Assembly: GCF_900230255.1 (NCBI RefSeq)
Contig: NZ_OCNJ01000008.1
Coordinates: 124,001-188,000, forward strand
DNA: 64,000 nt
Direction of reading: 5' to 3'
Source: Caenispirillum bisanense
GTDB lineage: Bacteria > Pseudomonadota > Alphaproteobacteria > Rhodospirillales > Rhodospirillaceae
The notes below the pieces were generated by a model, which ran no database searches, was not told where the DNA came from, and saw only the letters and a program-made list of their open reading frames with translations. A program made the translations under genes and the position numbers. Below, in pieces: positions 37,109-45,906 of the stretch (positions are counted from its first letter, which is position 1; each line of letters starts with the position of its first letter).

Positions 37109-38020
37109 TCACGCCGACGCGCGCCCCTGGACGCGCTCGCGGTGCCAGATGTAGACGCCGCTGCCGACGATGACGGCCGAGCCGAGCAGCGTCGTCGCCG
37201 TCGGCACGTGGCCGAACACCGCGAGCCCGATGACGCCGGCCCACACGATCTGCGCATAGGTGAAGGGCGCCAGCGTCGAGGCCTCGCCCAGGGCATAGGC
37301 CTTCACCGCCAGCACGTGGCCGGCCACCGCGAAGGCGCCCATGGCGGCCATGAGCACCATGTCGCCGCCACTCGGCATCACCCACACGAAGGGCACGGCG
37401 ACACCGGCGCCCACCAGGCCGACGAAGCCGGTCCAGAAGCTGGTGACCAGCGCCCCGTCGTCGGTGCCGATGCGGCGGCTGGCGATGACCGCGCCGGCCC
37501 AGCTGACCGCCGAGCCGAGCGCCAGCACCGCGCCCCAGCCGATGGGGTCGCCGCCGGGCCGCACCACGATCAGCATGCCGACGAAGCCGGCGCCGACGGC
37601 GATCCACCGCCGCGGCCCCACCTTCTCGCCGAGCAGCGGAATGGCGAGCGCCGTCTGGATCATGGGACAGACGAAGAAGATGGCCGTCGCGGCCGCCAGC
37701 GGCGTATCCGCCAGCGCGGTGATGAAGAACAGGGCGGACGCCAGCATGAGGGCGCCGCGCACCACCTGCAGGACCGGCCGTTTCGGCCTCAGAACGGTCG
37801 TCAGGGTGCGACGGCCGCCCTTCAGCAGCAGCGGGCTGAGGAACAGCAGGTAGAAGACGTAGCGTCCGAAAGCGACCTCCACCGGCGGCACCGAGCCGGT
37901 GAGGAACTTGGACACGCCGTCCATGGCGGAAAACACGACGGTGGCGGCCAGGATCAGCATCGCGGCACGCGACGCCGATCCCGGTGCTGCGGCCGAAGAC
38001 GCGGCGACGGGGGTGGTCAT
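37109..38020 (-). CDS. DMT-superfamily transporter, EamA family
   Basis: This 303-residue inner-membrane protein has ten predicted helices in two five-helix EamA repeats. The first repeat starts MLILAATVVFSAMDGVSKFLTG and has the characteristic PPVEVAFGRYVFYLL and TAIFFVCPMIQTALAIPLLGE; the second starts VLALGSAVSWAGAVIASRRI and ends VFGHVPTATTLLGSAVIVGSGVYI. Family members export amino acids or other small metabolites, but the substrate cannot be told. The ATG at 38020 is followed by a Thr/Ala-rich N-terminus. It is a single gene with no obvious partner. Confidence 0.92.
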   Translation of the reverse strand: MTTPVAASSAAAPGSASRAAMLILAATVVFSAMDGVSKFLTGSVPPVEVAFGRYVFYLLFLSPLLLKGGRRTLTTVLRPKRPVLQVVRGALMLASALFFITALADTPLAAATAIFFVCPMIQTALAIPLLGEKVGPRRWIAVGAGFVGMLIVVRPGGDPIGWGAVLALGSAVSWAGAVIASRRIGTDDGALVTSFWTGFVGLVGAGVAVPFVWVMPSGGDMVLMAAMGAFAVAGHVLAVKAYALGEASTLAPFTYAQIVWAGVIGLAVFGHVPTATTLLGSAVIVGSGVYIWHRERVQGRASA

Positions 38021-38175
38021 GGGTGTGATACTGCCGGCGGGATGCTCTCACGACGCCCGGCCGCGGAGCCCGCCCCGCCGACGCGACGGCTCCCGAATCC
38101 GGCACCTCCCCTCATACGCCCCTTCGCAGCGGCGGAGAAGAGCCGTTATCGCAGGGCGCCGGGGAGGCCGGTGAA

Positions 38176-38850
38176 TCAGGCTTCCGCCACGGTGGGAACC
38201 GGATCGCCGTCCCACGTCAGGAGCAGACGGCGCCCGGGGCGGGGCAGTTCGACCAGCGGCGGCCGGAAGCAGACGAGGCAGTCCCCCGCCCCGCGCACCG
38301 ACGGGTACACGAGCCCCGGCTCCCCCGCCCCCAACAGCCGGGCGGCCAGCGCCTGGCCCGCCGGATAGCCATCGGCGGGGTCGGCGGCGAGGCAAGCGGC
38401 GAAGCGATCGTCGCCGCGGATGTCGGGCCAGTCGCCGGAGAAGTCGGCCACCCACTCGTCGCGGTGGCTGACGTCGTGGAAGCGGTCGATCTCGGCAAGC
38501 CAGCGGGTGTGATGCCAGATCACCTCCGCCACTGCCGTTTCCAGGCCGAAGGCGGCATACCACGCCCCGCGCTCGCCGCTGTTGAAACGGGCGCCGCCGG
38601 GGCGGGCGTGGGTGAAGGCGTCGTTGACGAGGCGGGCGTAGGGCACGCCGTAGACCAGCTCGCGGGCGTCGATGCCGGGCAGCAGGTCGGCGTGGCCGAG
38701 CAGCCGCTCGTCGGTGGCGCCGACCAGGTCGTCGAGGGCGTCGCGCTCGGCCTCGGAGTCGGCGAGATCGGCCAGGGCCGGGCGGGCATACTCGGCCGGA
38801 ATGAGCCGCGATGCCGCGGCATGGTCGAGCCGCACCGTCGCCGGCGTCAC
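38176..38850 (-). CDS. RES-domain toxin of a RES-Xre toxin-antitoxin system
   Basis: This 224-residue protein starts with GTG 38850, overlapping the antitoxin stop by four bases (GTGA). The RES signature appears as GGARFNSGERGAWYAAFGLETAVAEV, containing the conserved Arg, Ser/Gly, Tyr and Glu of the NAD-consuming ART-like active site, with RFHDVSHRDEWVADF and PSVRGAGDCLVCFRP downstream. Family members (MbcT, RES-ParT-like) degrade or use NAD+ to poison the cell. The long N-terminal region before the RES core (about 1-70) is usual for this subgroup. Confidence 0.9.
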   Translation of the reverse strand: MTPATVRLDHAAASRLIPAEYARPALADLADSEAERDALDDLVGATDERLLGHADLLPGIDARELVYGVPYARLVNDAFTHARPGGARFNSGERGAWYAAFGLETAVAEVIWHHTRWLAEIDRFHDVSHRDEWVADFSGDWPDIRGDDRFAACLAADPADGYPAGQALAARLLGAGEPGLVYPSVRGAGDCLVCFRPPLVELPRPGRRLLLTWDGDPVPTVAEA

Positions 38851-39302
38851 GCGCCGAGGCTCCGCCGCGCATCGAGCAGGCGGCGCACCTGCTGCAATCC
38901 CGGAATGCCGCCGCGGATCATGACGTCGAGCGGCCGGCGGCCGGCGAACATCTGGTTGCGGTTGGGCAAGGCCGGCCACTGGTCGGCCAGCGGCGGCGCG
39001 TGCAGCACCCGCAAGGAGCGCGCGATGCCGAGCAGCAAGGAGAGGCGCGTCAGTTCGTCCTGGCTGAGCGCCCGTACCGCCGCCTGCGTCTCCACCGCCT
39101 TGCGCAGGGACAGGAAGCGGGCGTGGCTCATGCCCCCCAGCAGGGCACGGGCGTCCTCCTCCCGCAGAGCCCAGGCGGCCGCCAGACGGAAGAAAGCCTT
39201 GAGCGCCGGCGCCGTCAGCCGCGCCCGTTCCCGCGGATCGGCGAGGTCGACCGGGTGTTCGATGGGCGCGCGTTCCGGCGCCCGTTCGGCGGCATAGCCC
39301 AT
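38847..39302 (-). CDS. Xre/MbcA/ParS-family antitoxin (DUF2384)
   Basis: This 151-residue protein starts at ATG 39302. The N-terminal HTH-like region has LTAPALKAFFRLAAAWALREEDARALLGGMSHARFLSL; the C-terminal MbcA/ParS/Xre domain has LTRLSLLLGIARSLRVL, then LPNRNQMFAGRRPLDVMIRGGIPGLQQVRRLLDAR, the toxin-binding helix. Gene order is antitoxin first, toxin second, with GTGA coupling. It should bind its own promoter. Two palindromic boxes lie immediately upstream around a sigma-70-like promoter (39332-39374). Confidence 0.9.
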   Translation of the reverse strand: MGYAAERAPERAPIEHPVDLADPRERARLTAPALKAFFRLAAAWALREEDARALLGGMSHARFLSLRKAVETQAAVRALSQDELTRLSLLLGIARSLRVLHAPPLADQWPALPNRNQMFAGRRPLDVMIRGGIPGLQQVRRLLDARRSLGA

Positions 39303-39331
39303 GACACTCCTCCTGCCGGCGGCTTCCTGAT

Positions 39332-39374
39332 GGAATATGGGTCGAAACCGACATGTCAACAAGTCGATTTCGAC
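39332..39374 (-). promoter_or_regulatory. promoter and paired operator of the RES-Xre operon
   Basis: On the minus strand a perfect -35 TTGACA (39359-39354) is followed after 16 bases by TATTCC (39337-39332) as -10. Two 12-bp palindromes overlap it. GTCGATTTCGAC (39363-39374) is a perfect inverted repeat around two bases, and GTCGAAACCGAC (39341-39352) has one mismatch. Their starts are 22 bp apart, about two helical turns, so two antitoxin dimers would bind the same DNA face and cover the promoter. Autorepression is inferred. Confidence 0.75.
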
Positions 39375-39659
39375 AACCGCCCACCCCATGAACCGCCCGT
39401 CATCTTGCGGTTGCGCGCCTTGTCGGCGGGGTTGCCGCCACCACTTTCGGGACGGGCGCCGCCCGCGTCGACAGCCACGGCGGGCAAGGAACTTTCGGTT
39501 CGGCCTCATCCAAAAGGGGAGGAGGCACTTCGCTCCGGAACCGAATCACCGGCATGCGGGTTCTACACCCGTTCGGATGCGACGGTTCAAGAAAAACGGG
39601 ACAAATGTCCGGCCCGTCGCCAGGCAGAGCGCAGTCAGGATGATGCGGGAGAAGCGGTG

Positions 39660-40355
39660 ATGCAGCGGAACGAAACTCTGGCGGCCAAGGCCGTGGCGCG
39701 GCAGACGGCGGCCTGCGCCCAACGGGTTCACGACCTCGGCTGTCCGGTCGAGACGCGGGTCGAGGACCGGCTGCCGGAGATGCTCGGTCGCGGCATGCAG
39801 GACGAAGCCGTGGAGATGGCGCTGGACGCCGCCCACATCGGCGTCTTCTGCTCGCGCAGCTGCCCCGCGGTCGATCCGCTGCTCGGCATCGTCAACCGCG
39901 CCGCCGAGGAGGAGGCTGCCGATCCCGACGGCCTCCTGCACGGCGGCGACGCCGACGGTGCCGCGTCCCCCACAGTGCGCCGCCTCAACCGCCTGCCGGC
40001 CGATGCGTCGGAGCCGGCGCGGCACGCCTTCCTGCTGGTGCGCGCCGCCTATCGCCTGCGCCAGGCCCGCACCGCCGATGCGCTGTGGCAGGCGGTGGAC
40101 GGCAACGTCGGCTGCTGGATCGCCCTGCGCGCGGCGGTGGAGAGCGGCCGCGTCCGCCTGCCGGCCACCCGCCGGCGCCAGATCCTGCAGTACGCCGCCT
40201 ACGTCGAACAGATGACCCGGGTGACGCGGCCCATGTCCGATCACCTGGTGGAAGCCTTCATCCGCCTGGGGCGGTCCGCCGCCGTGTGGCTGACCGAGGA
40301 CGCCACCGACCGCGTCGTCGAACACCGCACCGTCCACGCCGTCGCGGCGGAGTAA
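39660..40355 (+). CDS. hypothetical protein with FlaF-like C-terminal segment
   Basis: This 231-residue protein starts at ATG 39660 (GGGAGAAG upstream). The N-terminal half is helical and contains Cys residues (VFCSRSCPAVDPLLG). The C-terminal half, with TADALWQAVDGNVGCWIALRAAVESG and LPATRRRQILQYAAYVEQMTR, resembles the FlaF flagellin-regulator pattern (Ala-Leu-x5-N-x3-W...LP...R...L...Y). No flagellar gene is near. The match is a visual one and could be coincidental. The 285 bases between it and the RES-Xre operator hold nothing recognisable. Confidence 0.6.
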   Translation: MQRNETLAAKAVARQTAACAQRVHDLGCPVETRVEDRLPEMLGRGMQDEAVEMALDAAHIGVFCSRSCPAVDPLLGIVNRAAEEEAADPDGLLHGGDADGAASPTVRRLNRLPADASEPARHAFLLVRAAYRLRQARTADALWQAVDGNVGCWIALRAAVESGRVRLPATRRRQILQYAAYVEQMTRVTRPMSDHLVEAFIRLGRSAAVWLTEDATDRVVEHRTVHAVAAE

Positions 40356-40408
40356 TCCCGCTCCTCGACGACCCCGATCCTCGACGAGCCCGATCGTCGC
40401 GGATCGGA

Positions 40409-40480
40409 CGGCGCGACCGCGCCGCGCGGCCCCTGCCGCGGGAGCCAAGCGCGCGACGCGCGCGTCCGGCGCCTGAGGGC
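40409..40480 (+). repeat. 72-bp structured dispersed repeat, family B (copy 1)
   Basis: The conserved 38-bp left part starts CGGCGCGACCGCGCC and forms two hairpins (GGCGC-GACC-GCGCC and CGCGGC-CCCT-GCCGCG). A 19-bp variable part (40447-40465) forms a third hairpin, GCGCGC/GCGCGC with loop GAC. The conserved right end is CCGGCGCCTGAGGGC. The other copy at 49080-49151 has identical length and conserved ends, while its third stem differs by compensating pairs. It lies between the convergent FlaF-like gene and gshB. Confidence 0.8.
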
Positions 40481-40518
40481 GGTGCGGTGATCGGCTCCGA
40501 TCACTGCACCAACCAGAC

Positions 40519-41469
40519 TCACCCCGCAGCGGATACCTTGCGCTCGATGACGTCCCAGATGTCCTTCTCGAGCTGGGTGCCGTCGAAGCGCGCCACTTCC
40601 TGCAGGCCGGTCGGCGAGGTGACGTTGATTTCCGTCAGGTAGTCGCCGATCACGTCGATGCCGACGAACACCAGCCCCTGCGCCTTCAGGGTCGGCCCGA
40701 TGGCGTCGCAGATCTGGCGGTCGCGGTCGGTCAGCAGGCTCTTTTCCGCCCGCCCGCCGACATGCATGTTGGAGCGCGCCTCGCCCTGCGCCGGCACCCG
40801 GTTGATGGCGCCCAGCGCCTCGCCGTCGATGAGGATGATGCGCTTGTCGCCCTGGCGCACCGCCGGCAGGTACTTCTGCACGATCAGCGGCTCGCGCGAG
40901 CGCTGGCTGAACAGTTCCAGCAGGCTGTTGAGATTCTCGTCGCCCGGCGTGATGTGGAACACGCCGGCGCCGCCGTTGCCGAACAGCGGCTTGACGATGA
41001 TGTCCTCGAACTCGTCGCGGAAACGCTTGATCTCGGCCACGTCCGAACTGATGAGCGTCGGCGGCATGAGGTCGGGGAAGTGGGTGACGAACAGCTTCTC
41101 CGGCGCATTGCGCACGCTCGCCGGGTCGTTCACCACCAGGGTCTTGGGATGGACGTGCTCCAGGATGTGGGTCGCCGTGATGTAGGCCATGTCGAAGGGC
41201 GGGTCCTGGCGCATGAGCACCACGTCCACCTCGGTCAGGTCCAGCGTCTCCCAGTCGCCGAGGGTGTAGTGGTCGCCGACCTTGCGGCGCACCGTCAGGC
41301 GGCGCGCCTTCGCCAGCACGCGGCCCTCGCGGAACGACAGGTGGCGCGGCTCGTAGTGCCACAGGGCGTGGCCGCGGGCCTGGGCCTCCAGGGCGAGGAC
41401 GAAGGTGGAATCGCCGGCGATGTCGATGGCCTCGATGGGGTCCATCTGGATGGCGACTTTAAGCGTCAT
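40519..41469 (-). CDS. gshB: glutathione synthetase
   Basis: GshB joins gamma-glutamylcysteine and glycine with ATP. It is 316 residues from ATG 41469. The ATP-grasp fold is indicated by [19 protein letters not shown] at the N-terminus, [47 protein letters not shown] (phosphate loop), [30 protein letters not shown] and the metal-binding [21 protein letters not shown]. All are as in the E. coli enzyme. The upstream genes (sirB1-like, BON, rsmB) lie on the same strand. A family-B repeat follows the stop. Confidence 0.96.
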   Translation of the reverse strand: MTLKVAIQMDPIEAIDIAGDSTFVLALEAQARGHALWHYEPRHLSFREGRVLAKARRLTVRRKVGDHYTLGDWETLDLTEVDVVLMRQDPPFDMAYITATHILEHVHPKTLVVNDPASVRNAPEKLFVTHFPDLMPPTLISSDVAEIKRFRDEFEDIIVKPLFGNGGAGVFHITPGDENLNSLLELFSQRSREPLIVQKYLPAVRQGDKRIILIDGEALGAINRVPAQGEARSNMHVGGRAEKSLLTDRDRQICDAIGPTLKAQGLVFVGIDVIGDYLTEINVTSPTGLQEVARFDGTQLEKDIWDVIERKVSAAG

Positions 41470-41541
41470 TGTGCAGCTCTCCGGATTGGCGCCGGCCGGG
41501 GGCGGCGCCGCAGGAACGGAAGGGATGGCCGCAAATGTCGT

Positions 41542-42390
41542 CTAGTGGAGGCGCTGGCGCAACTCCTGCAGCACCTGATCGATGCGCGTGCGGTCCGGGC
41601 CGTCGGCGGCGCGCGCCACGTATTCGTCAAGTGCGGCGATGGCGCCGGGCAGGTCGCCGACCCGCATGTGCATGAGCCCGCGCTCGCGCCACAGGGCCGG
41701 ATCGTCGGGCGCCAGCAGCTGCATGTCGGTGATGGTCTCCAGCGCCTGGGCGAAGCGGCAGGCCTCCATGTGGCGCATCTTGACGTTGCCGAGCAGCCGC
41801 ATGAGGACGCCGCGGTCGGTGAGCGGCTGGTACAGCTCCGGCGTCAGTTCCGCCGCCTGCCCCTGCACCGCCTTCAACAGCTCGCGCAGGTCGTGGGCCT
41901 CCACCGTGCGGCCCTGGTGGAAGGGGTCGAGGATGACGCGCTCGGCGTCGCCGCCCTGCACCCGCAGCAGGAAGTGGCCGGGGAAGTTGAGCCCCACCAC
42001 GTCCCACCCCAGCGCCCGGGCGGTCTGGATGTACAGGATGCCGAGCGCCACCGGCAAACCCTTGCGGCGGTCGATCACCCGCATCAGGTCGGCGTTGTCG
42101 AGGTCGTCGTAGGTCTCGTCGTCGCCGGCGTAGCCGTGGCGCACCGCCAGCACGTCGGCCAGCGCCGCCGCCTGGTCGACGGCGCCCGACGCCTGTCCGG
42201 CGGCGCGGTCGCCCAGGTCCTGCGCCAGTTCCTTCAGGTGGGCGCGGTAGGGATCGAGCGAGACGCCGGGATGGCGCAGGGCGGCCAGGGCCAGGGCGGC
42301 CTCGGCGAGGTCGAAGTCGGCCTCGCCCTTGGCGGCGATGTCCGACAGCACGGCGCGCGGATCGGGGGTGGTGCGGGTGGGCTCGGTCAC
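41542..42390 (-). CDS. SirB1-family transglutaminase-like/tetratricopeptide protein
   Basis: This 282-residue protein starts at ATG 42390, overlapping the BON lipoprotein stop (ATGA). The transglutaminase-like SirB1 domain spans about 20-180, with DLMRVIDRRKGLPVALGILYIQTARALGWDVVGLNFPGHFLLRV as the hallmark, then VILDPFHQGRTV. The expected catalytic Cys is not obvious: the usual position is occupied by the RKGLPVALG loop. TPR helices close the protein (CRFAQALETITDMQLLAPDDPALWRERGLMHMRVGDLPGAI). In E. coli relatives are linked to quorum or invasion regulation (sirB1); the biochemical role is not established. Confidence 0.9.
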   Translation of the reverse strand: MTEPTRTTPDPRAVLSDIAAKGEADFDLAEAALALAALRHPGVSLDPYRAHLKELAQDLGDRAAGQASGAVDQAAALADVLAVRHGYAGDDETYDDLDNADLMRVIDRRKGLPVALGILYIQTARALGWDVVGLNFPGHFLLRVQGGDAERVILDPFHQGRTVEAHDLRELLKAVQGQAAELTPELYQPLTDRGVLMRLLGNVKMRHMEACRFAQALETITDMQLLAPDDPALWRERGLMHMRVGDLPGAIAALDEYVARAADGPDRTRIDQVLQELRQRLH

Positions 42391-43079
42391 GGCCGCGCCT
42401 CCTCGGCTGTGGCGGGGGCAGTGTCTGGGGTTGCGGCGGGACCGACGCCGGGCGGCGGCGTGCGACGGTGGGCGCGGCGGCGGTCGGTCTTGAGGATCGA
42501 GTGGTCGACCACCCGGCGCACGTAGTCGGTGCCGCGGGCATGGGCGATCACCCGCCGCTGCTCCGCCTCCGACTGGGCGATGCCGAGCAGGTAGACGACG
42601 CCGTCCTCCACGTCGAGCGCGTAGTTGATGGCCAGCACCTCGCCGTCGAAGGTCAGCGCCGTCCGCAGGTCGGCCTCGATGAGGGCGTCGCGGGCGGCGG
42701 TGCCGGTGGCCGGTTCGGGCGTCAGGACCACTTCGTTGATCACCTCTTTCACCCCGTCGATGCTCCAGGCGATGCGCACCGCCTCGTCGAGGACGGCGGT
42801 CTCGGACGTCTGGCCGGTCAGCAGGACACGCCCTTCCATGATGGTGGCCGCGATGCCGCGGAACAGCACGCCCTTCTCATCGAAACGCTTGAGCAGCGTC
42901 ACCTTGATCTCGACGTCGCGGGCGGCGCCGTCGAGGCCGCGTTCCTCGGCCGCGGCCGTGCCCACCATGGCACCGGCGCCCACCACCATGCCGACGGGGG
43001 TGCAACCGCCCGCCGCCAGGGCGCAGGCGGCGGCGAGGAGCAGCCCGGACGGGCGGCGGCGGAGCTGTCTCGGCGTCAT
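42387..43079 (-). CDS. BON-domain lipoprotein
   Basis: This 230-residue protein starts at ATG 43079. The signal peptide ends with a lipobox (ALAAGGC), giving an envelope-anchored protein. It has two BON domains: VEIKVTLLKRFDEKGVLFRGIAATIMEGRVLLTGQT with WSIDGVKEVINEVVL, then DLRTALTFDGEVLAINYALDVEDGVVYLLGIAQSEAEQRRVIAHARGTDYVRRVVDH. This is the DolP/OsmY-like architecture implicated in outer-membrane integrity. The C-terminal 35 residues are Pro/Ala-rich. It lies between rsmB and the sirB1-like gene, coupled to the latter by ATGA overlap. Confidence 0.9.
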   Translation of the reverse strand: MTPRQLRRRPSGLLLAAACALAAGGCTPVGMVVGAGAMVGTAAAEERGLDGAARDVEIKVTLLKRFDEKGVLFRGIAATIMEGRVLLTGQTSETAVLDEAVRIAWSIDGVKEVINEVVLTPEPATGTAARDALIEADLRTALTFDGEVLAINYALDVEDGVVYLLGIAQSEAEQRRVIAHARGTDYVRRVVDHSILKTDRRRAHRRTPPPGVGPAATPDTAPATAEEARP

Positions 43080-43161
43080 GGTCTTCCCGTGCCGGCGGGC
43101 CTTGGTGGCGACCACCATAAAGGCTCGTCCGCACGAGAAAAGGGGAAAATGGCCCCGGGCG

Positions 43162-44472
43162 TCAGACCTTGCGGAAGCGGGCGGCGAAGAAGCCGTCCAT
43201 GCCGCCGCGGTCGCCCAGGTGGAAGGGCAGCGTGCGCAGGGTGCCGTCGGGCGTCACCGCCTCGGCCAGGCCCCCCACCTCGGCCGCGTCGATGGGCTCG
43301 GGCGTCAGCGGCAGGGCGGCGGCGGTCGCCATGCGGGCCGGCCCTTCCTCGGGCTGCAGCGAGCACACGCAGTACACCAGCCGGCCGCCCGGCTTCAGCA
43401 TGTCGGCGGCGGCCGTCAGCAGGGCGTCCTGGGTGACGGCGAGCGAGGCGGCGTCGCCCGACTTCTTGAGGCGCGGCACGTCGGGATGGCGGCGGATGGT
43501 GCCGGTGGCGGTGCACGGCGCGTCGAGCAGCACGGCGTCCACCGGCGCCTCGGGCCGCCACTGGGCGGCGTCGGCGACGACCGTGGTCACCCGCTCGGCG
43601 AGGCCGAGGCGCTGCATGTTCTCCGCCAGACGGCGCAGGCGCGCCTCCGACCGGTCGACGGCGATGACGGTGGCGCCGGCGGCGGCCAGCTGCGCCGTCT
43701 TGCCGCCCGGCGCGGCGCACAGGTCGATGACCGTCAGCCCCGCCACGTCGCCCAGCAGGCGGGCCGGCAGGGCGGCGGCGGCGTCCTGCACCCACCACGC
43801 GCCTTCGGCGTAACCGGGCAGCTGGCTCACCAGCCCGCCCTCCTTGCGGCGCAGGCTGCCGGTGGGCAGGATCTCTGCCTTGAGCTGCTCGGCCCAATGC
43901 GCGGCGTCGCCCTTGACGGTGATGTCGAGCGGCGGCTCCTCGGCGTCGGCGGCCAGGATGCGGCGCGCCGTTTCCTCGCCGTAGGTGGCGATCCAGCTGT
44001 CCCACATCCAGCGCGGCGTGTTGAGGCGCGGGTCGACCTCGGCCAGCACCGCCTGCCCCTCGCGCGCCAGCCGGCGGGCGACGGCATTGACGAGGCCGGT
44101 GAGCCCCGGCGCCTTCAAGAGCCGCGTCAGTTCCACCGAGGTATCGGCGGCGGCGTGCGGCGGCGTATCGAGGAACAGGATCTGCCCGGCGGCCAGCCGC
44201 AGCACGTGCTTCACGGCCCCGTGGCGGCGCGCCAGCGGGCGGTCGAGGAAGGCCTTCAGCACCGCGTCGATCTGGCCGAGCCGGCGCAGCGTCGTGGTCG
44301 CCAGCATGCGCACGAAGGCGCGGTCGCGGGCGTCGAGCTTGGCGACGGCGGCGTCGAACTGCTCGTCCAGCGGCTCGCCGTGGTCGAGCACGGCCTGCAG
44401 CAGGCGGAGCGCGGCGCGGCGCGGGGCCAGCGCCTTGGCGATGGCGGAGCGGGAGGGTTTGGACTCGGTCAT
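43162..44472 (-). CDS. rsmB: 16S rRNA (cytosine-967 C5)-methyltransferase (RsmB)
   Basis: This 436-residue protein has an N-terminal NusB-like RNA-binding domain (about 1-140: RRAALRLLQAVLDHGEPLDEQF, RDRAFVRMLATTTLRRLGQID) and a Rossmann methyltransferase domain. The SAM-binding motif is DLCAAPGGKTAQLAA. The two catalytic-site cysteines are in LLDAPCTATGTIRRHPD and VYCVCSLQPEEG, as required for m5C formation. Family assignment as RsmB rather than another NSUN protein follows from the NusB domain. It heads a minus-strand group with the BON, sirB1-like and gshB genes. Confidence 0.93.
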   Translation of the reverse strand: MTESKPSRSAIAKALAPRRAALRLLQAVLDHGEPLDEQFDAAVAKLDARDRAFVRMLATTTLRRLGQIDAVLKAFLDRPLARRHGAVKHVLRLAAGQILFLDTPPHAAADTSVELTRLLKAPGLTGLVNAVARRLAREGQAVLAEVDPRLNTPRWMWDSWIATYGEETARRILAADAEEPPLDITVKGDAAHWAEQLKAEILPTGSLRRKEGGLVSQLPGYAEGAWWVQDAAAALPARLLGDVAGLTVIDLCAAPGGKTAQLAAAGATVIAVDRSEARLRRLAENMQRLGLAERVTTVVADAAQWRPEAPVDAVLLDAPCTATGTIRRHPDVPRLKKSGDAASLAVTQDALLTAAADMLKPGGRLVYCVCSLQPEEGPARMATAAALPLTPEPIDAAEVGGLAEAVTPDGTLRTLPFHLGDRGGMDGFFAARFRKV

Positions 44473-44546
44473 ACAGGCTCAATACGGCGAAAGGCCCGGC
44501 GCGACAAGAGGCGCCGGACCCGCGGTTTCGTTACGGGGTGAAAACG

Positions 44547-45434
44547 TCAGCCCCAGGGGCCGGTGGCGGCCAACCGCCCCATGCCGCCGACGCCGGCCAT
44601 CTCGCGCAGGCGGGCGACGCGGTTGGCGGTGGCGGGGTGGGTGGAGAACAGGCTGTCGACCTTGCGGGCGTGCAGCGGGTTGACGATGAACAGATGGGCC
44701 GTGGCCGGGTTGTTCTCGGCCCGCGGCATGTCGATGTGGCGGGCGCCGGCCTCCAGCTTCTCCAGCGCGCTGGCGAGCCACAGGGGCTGGCCGCAGATCT
44801 CGGCGCCGGCGGCGTCGGCGGCGTATTCGTTGGTGCGGGAGACGGCCATCTGCACGATCATGGCCGCCAGCGGCGCCAGGATGGACAGCAGCAGCACGCC
44901 GACGAAGCCGAGCGGGCTCGGGTTCTCCTCGTCGCGCGAGCCGCCGAAGAAGAAGGCGAAGTTGGCGAGCATGCCGACGGCGCCGGCCAGCGTGGCGGTG
45001 ATGGTGCCGGTCAGGGTGTCGCGGTGCTTCACGTGCGCCAGTTCGTGCGCCATCACGCCGGCCAGTTCCTCGGCGTTGAGCAGGCGCATGAGGCCGGTGG
45101 TGGCGGCGACGGCGGCGTGCTGCGGGCTGCGGCCGGTGGCGAAGGCGTTGGGCTGGGCGCTGTCGATGACGTAGACGCGCGGCATGGGCAGGTCGGCGCG
45201 GCGGGCCAGCTGCTCGACGATGCCGTAGAGCTGCGGCGCGCTGCGGGCGTCCACCTCCTGCGCGTTGTACATGCGCAGGATCATGCGGTCGGAGTTCCAC
45301 CACGCGAAGACGTTCATGCCGGCGGCCGCCAGGAAGGCGATCACCATGCCCGTCTGGCCGCCGATCAGCCAGCCGACGGTGAGAAACAGCGCCGTCATGC
45401 CGGCGAGCAACAGACCGACGCGAAGGGTGTTCAT
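44547..45434 (-). CDS. htpX: zinc metalloprotease HtpX
   Basis: HtpX is a membrane M48 peptidase taking part in membrane-protein quality control. It is 295 residues from ATG 45434. There are two N-terminal membrane helices ([38 protein letters not shown]), and two more flank the active site. The HEXXH motif is [14 protein letters not shown] and the third zinc ligand glutamate lies in [33 protein letters not shown] is also conserved. It is divergent from the sdhAF4-like gene and followed on the same strand by rsmB 75 bases away. Confidence 0.95.
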   Translation of the reverse strand: MNTLRVGLLLAGMTALFLTVGWLIGGQTGMVIAFLAAAGMNVFAWWNSDRMILRMYNAQEVDARSAPQLYGIVEQLARRADLPMPRVYVIDSAQPNAFATGRSPQHAAVAATTGLMRLLNAEELAGVMAHELAHVKHRDTLTGTITATLAGAVGMLANFAFFFGGSRDEENPSPLGFVGVLLLSILAPLAAMIVQMAVSRTNEYAADAAGAEICGQPLWLASALEKLEAGARHIDMPRAENNPATAHLFIVNPLHARKVDSLFSTHPATANRVARLREMAGVGGMGRLAATGPWG

Positions 45435-45539
45435 GGGCCTCTCCGAGCGCTATATCCCCGTTCATCAATAGTGTGCGGCGTCGCCTTCTTCAAGGGGAAT
45501 GCCGCAGTGCAGCAACCCCTCAGCCTCAGGATTTCCGCC

Positions 45540-45782
45540 ATGTCCGACCCGAAGACGCCGGCCGCCGAGGCCGACCCCGCCGAGACCGGCTCCGCCGCCC
45601 CGGAAGACGCCGCCGAAGCCGCCGAGGCCGCCGAGGCCGCGCGCGAGGAAGAGTCCGGCGTGCGCACGGTCAATCTGCGCGACATGCCGCCGTCGCAGGC
45701 CGACGAGATCGGCGGCCCGCGCGGCCCCGAGCCGACCCGCTACGGCGACTGGGAACGCAAGGGCCGCGTCTCCGATTTCTGA
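45540..45782 (+). CDS. DUF1674 protein, succinate dehydrogenase assembly factor 4-like
   Basis: This 80-residue protein starts at ATG 45540. The N-terminal 45 residues are Ala/Glu-rich and disordered. The C-terminal signature DEIGGPRGPEPTRYGDWERKGRVSDF is the conserved DUF1674/SdhAF4 motif, known in mitochondria and alphaproteobacteria to assist flavinylated SDHA. No sdh gene is in the window. A longer in-frame start exists but would add unconserved residues. It is divergent from htpX. Confidence 0.9.
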   Translation: MSDPKTPAAEADPAETGSAAPEDAAEAAEAAEAAREEESGVRTVNLRDMPPSQADEIGGPRGPEPTRYGDWERKGRVSDF

Positions 45783-45906
45783 TCCCGGCACCGCCGACGG
45801 CGGGAGAGACGAGGCGAAATACAACGGGGACGTTCTTGCAACGTTCTTCTTGTCGGGTTAGACTGATGCATCCATAACTAGATGCGCGCGATTTTACGCG
45901 CAATGG

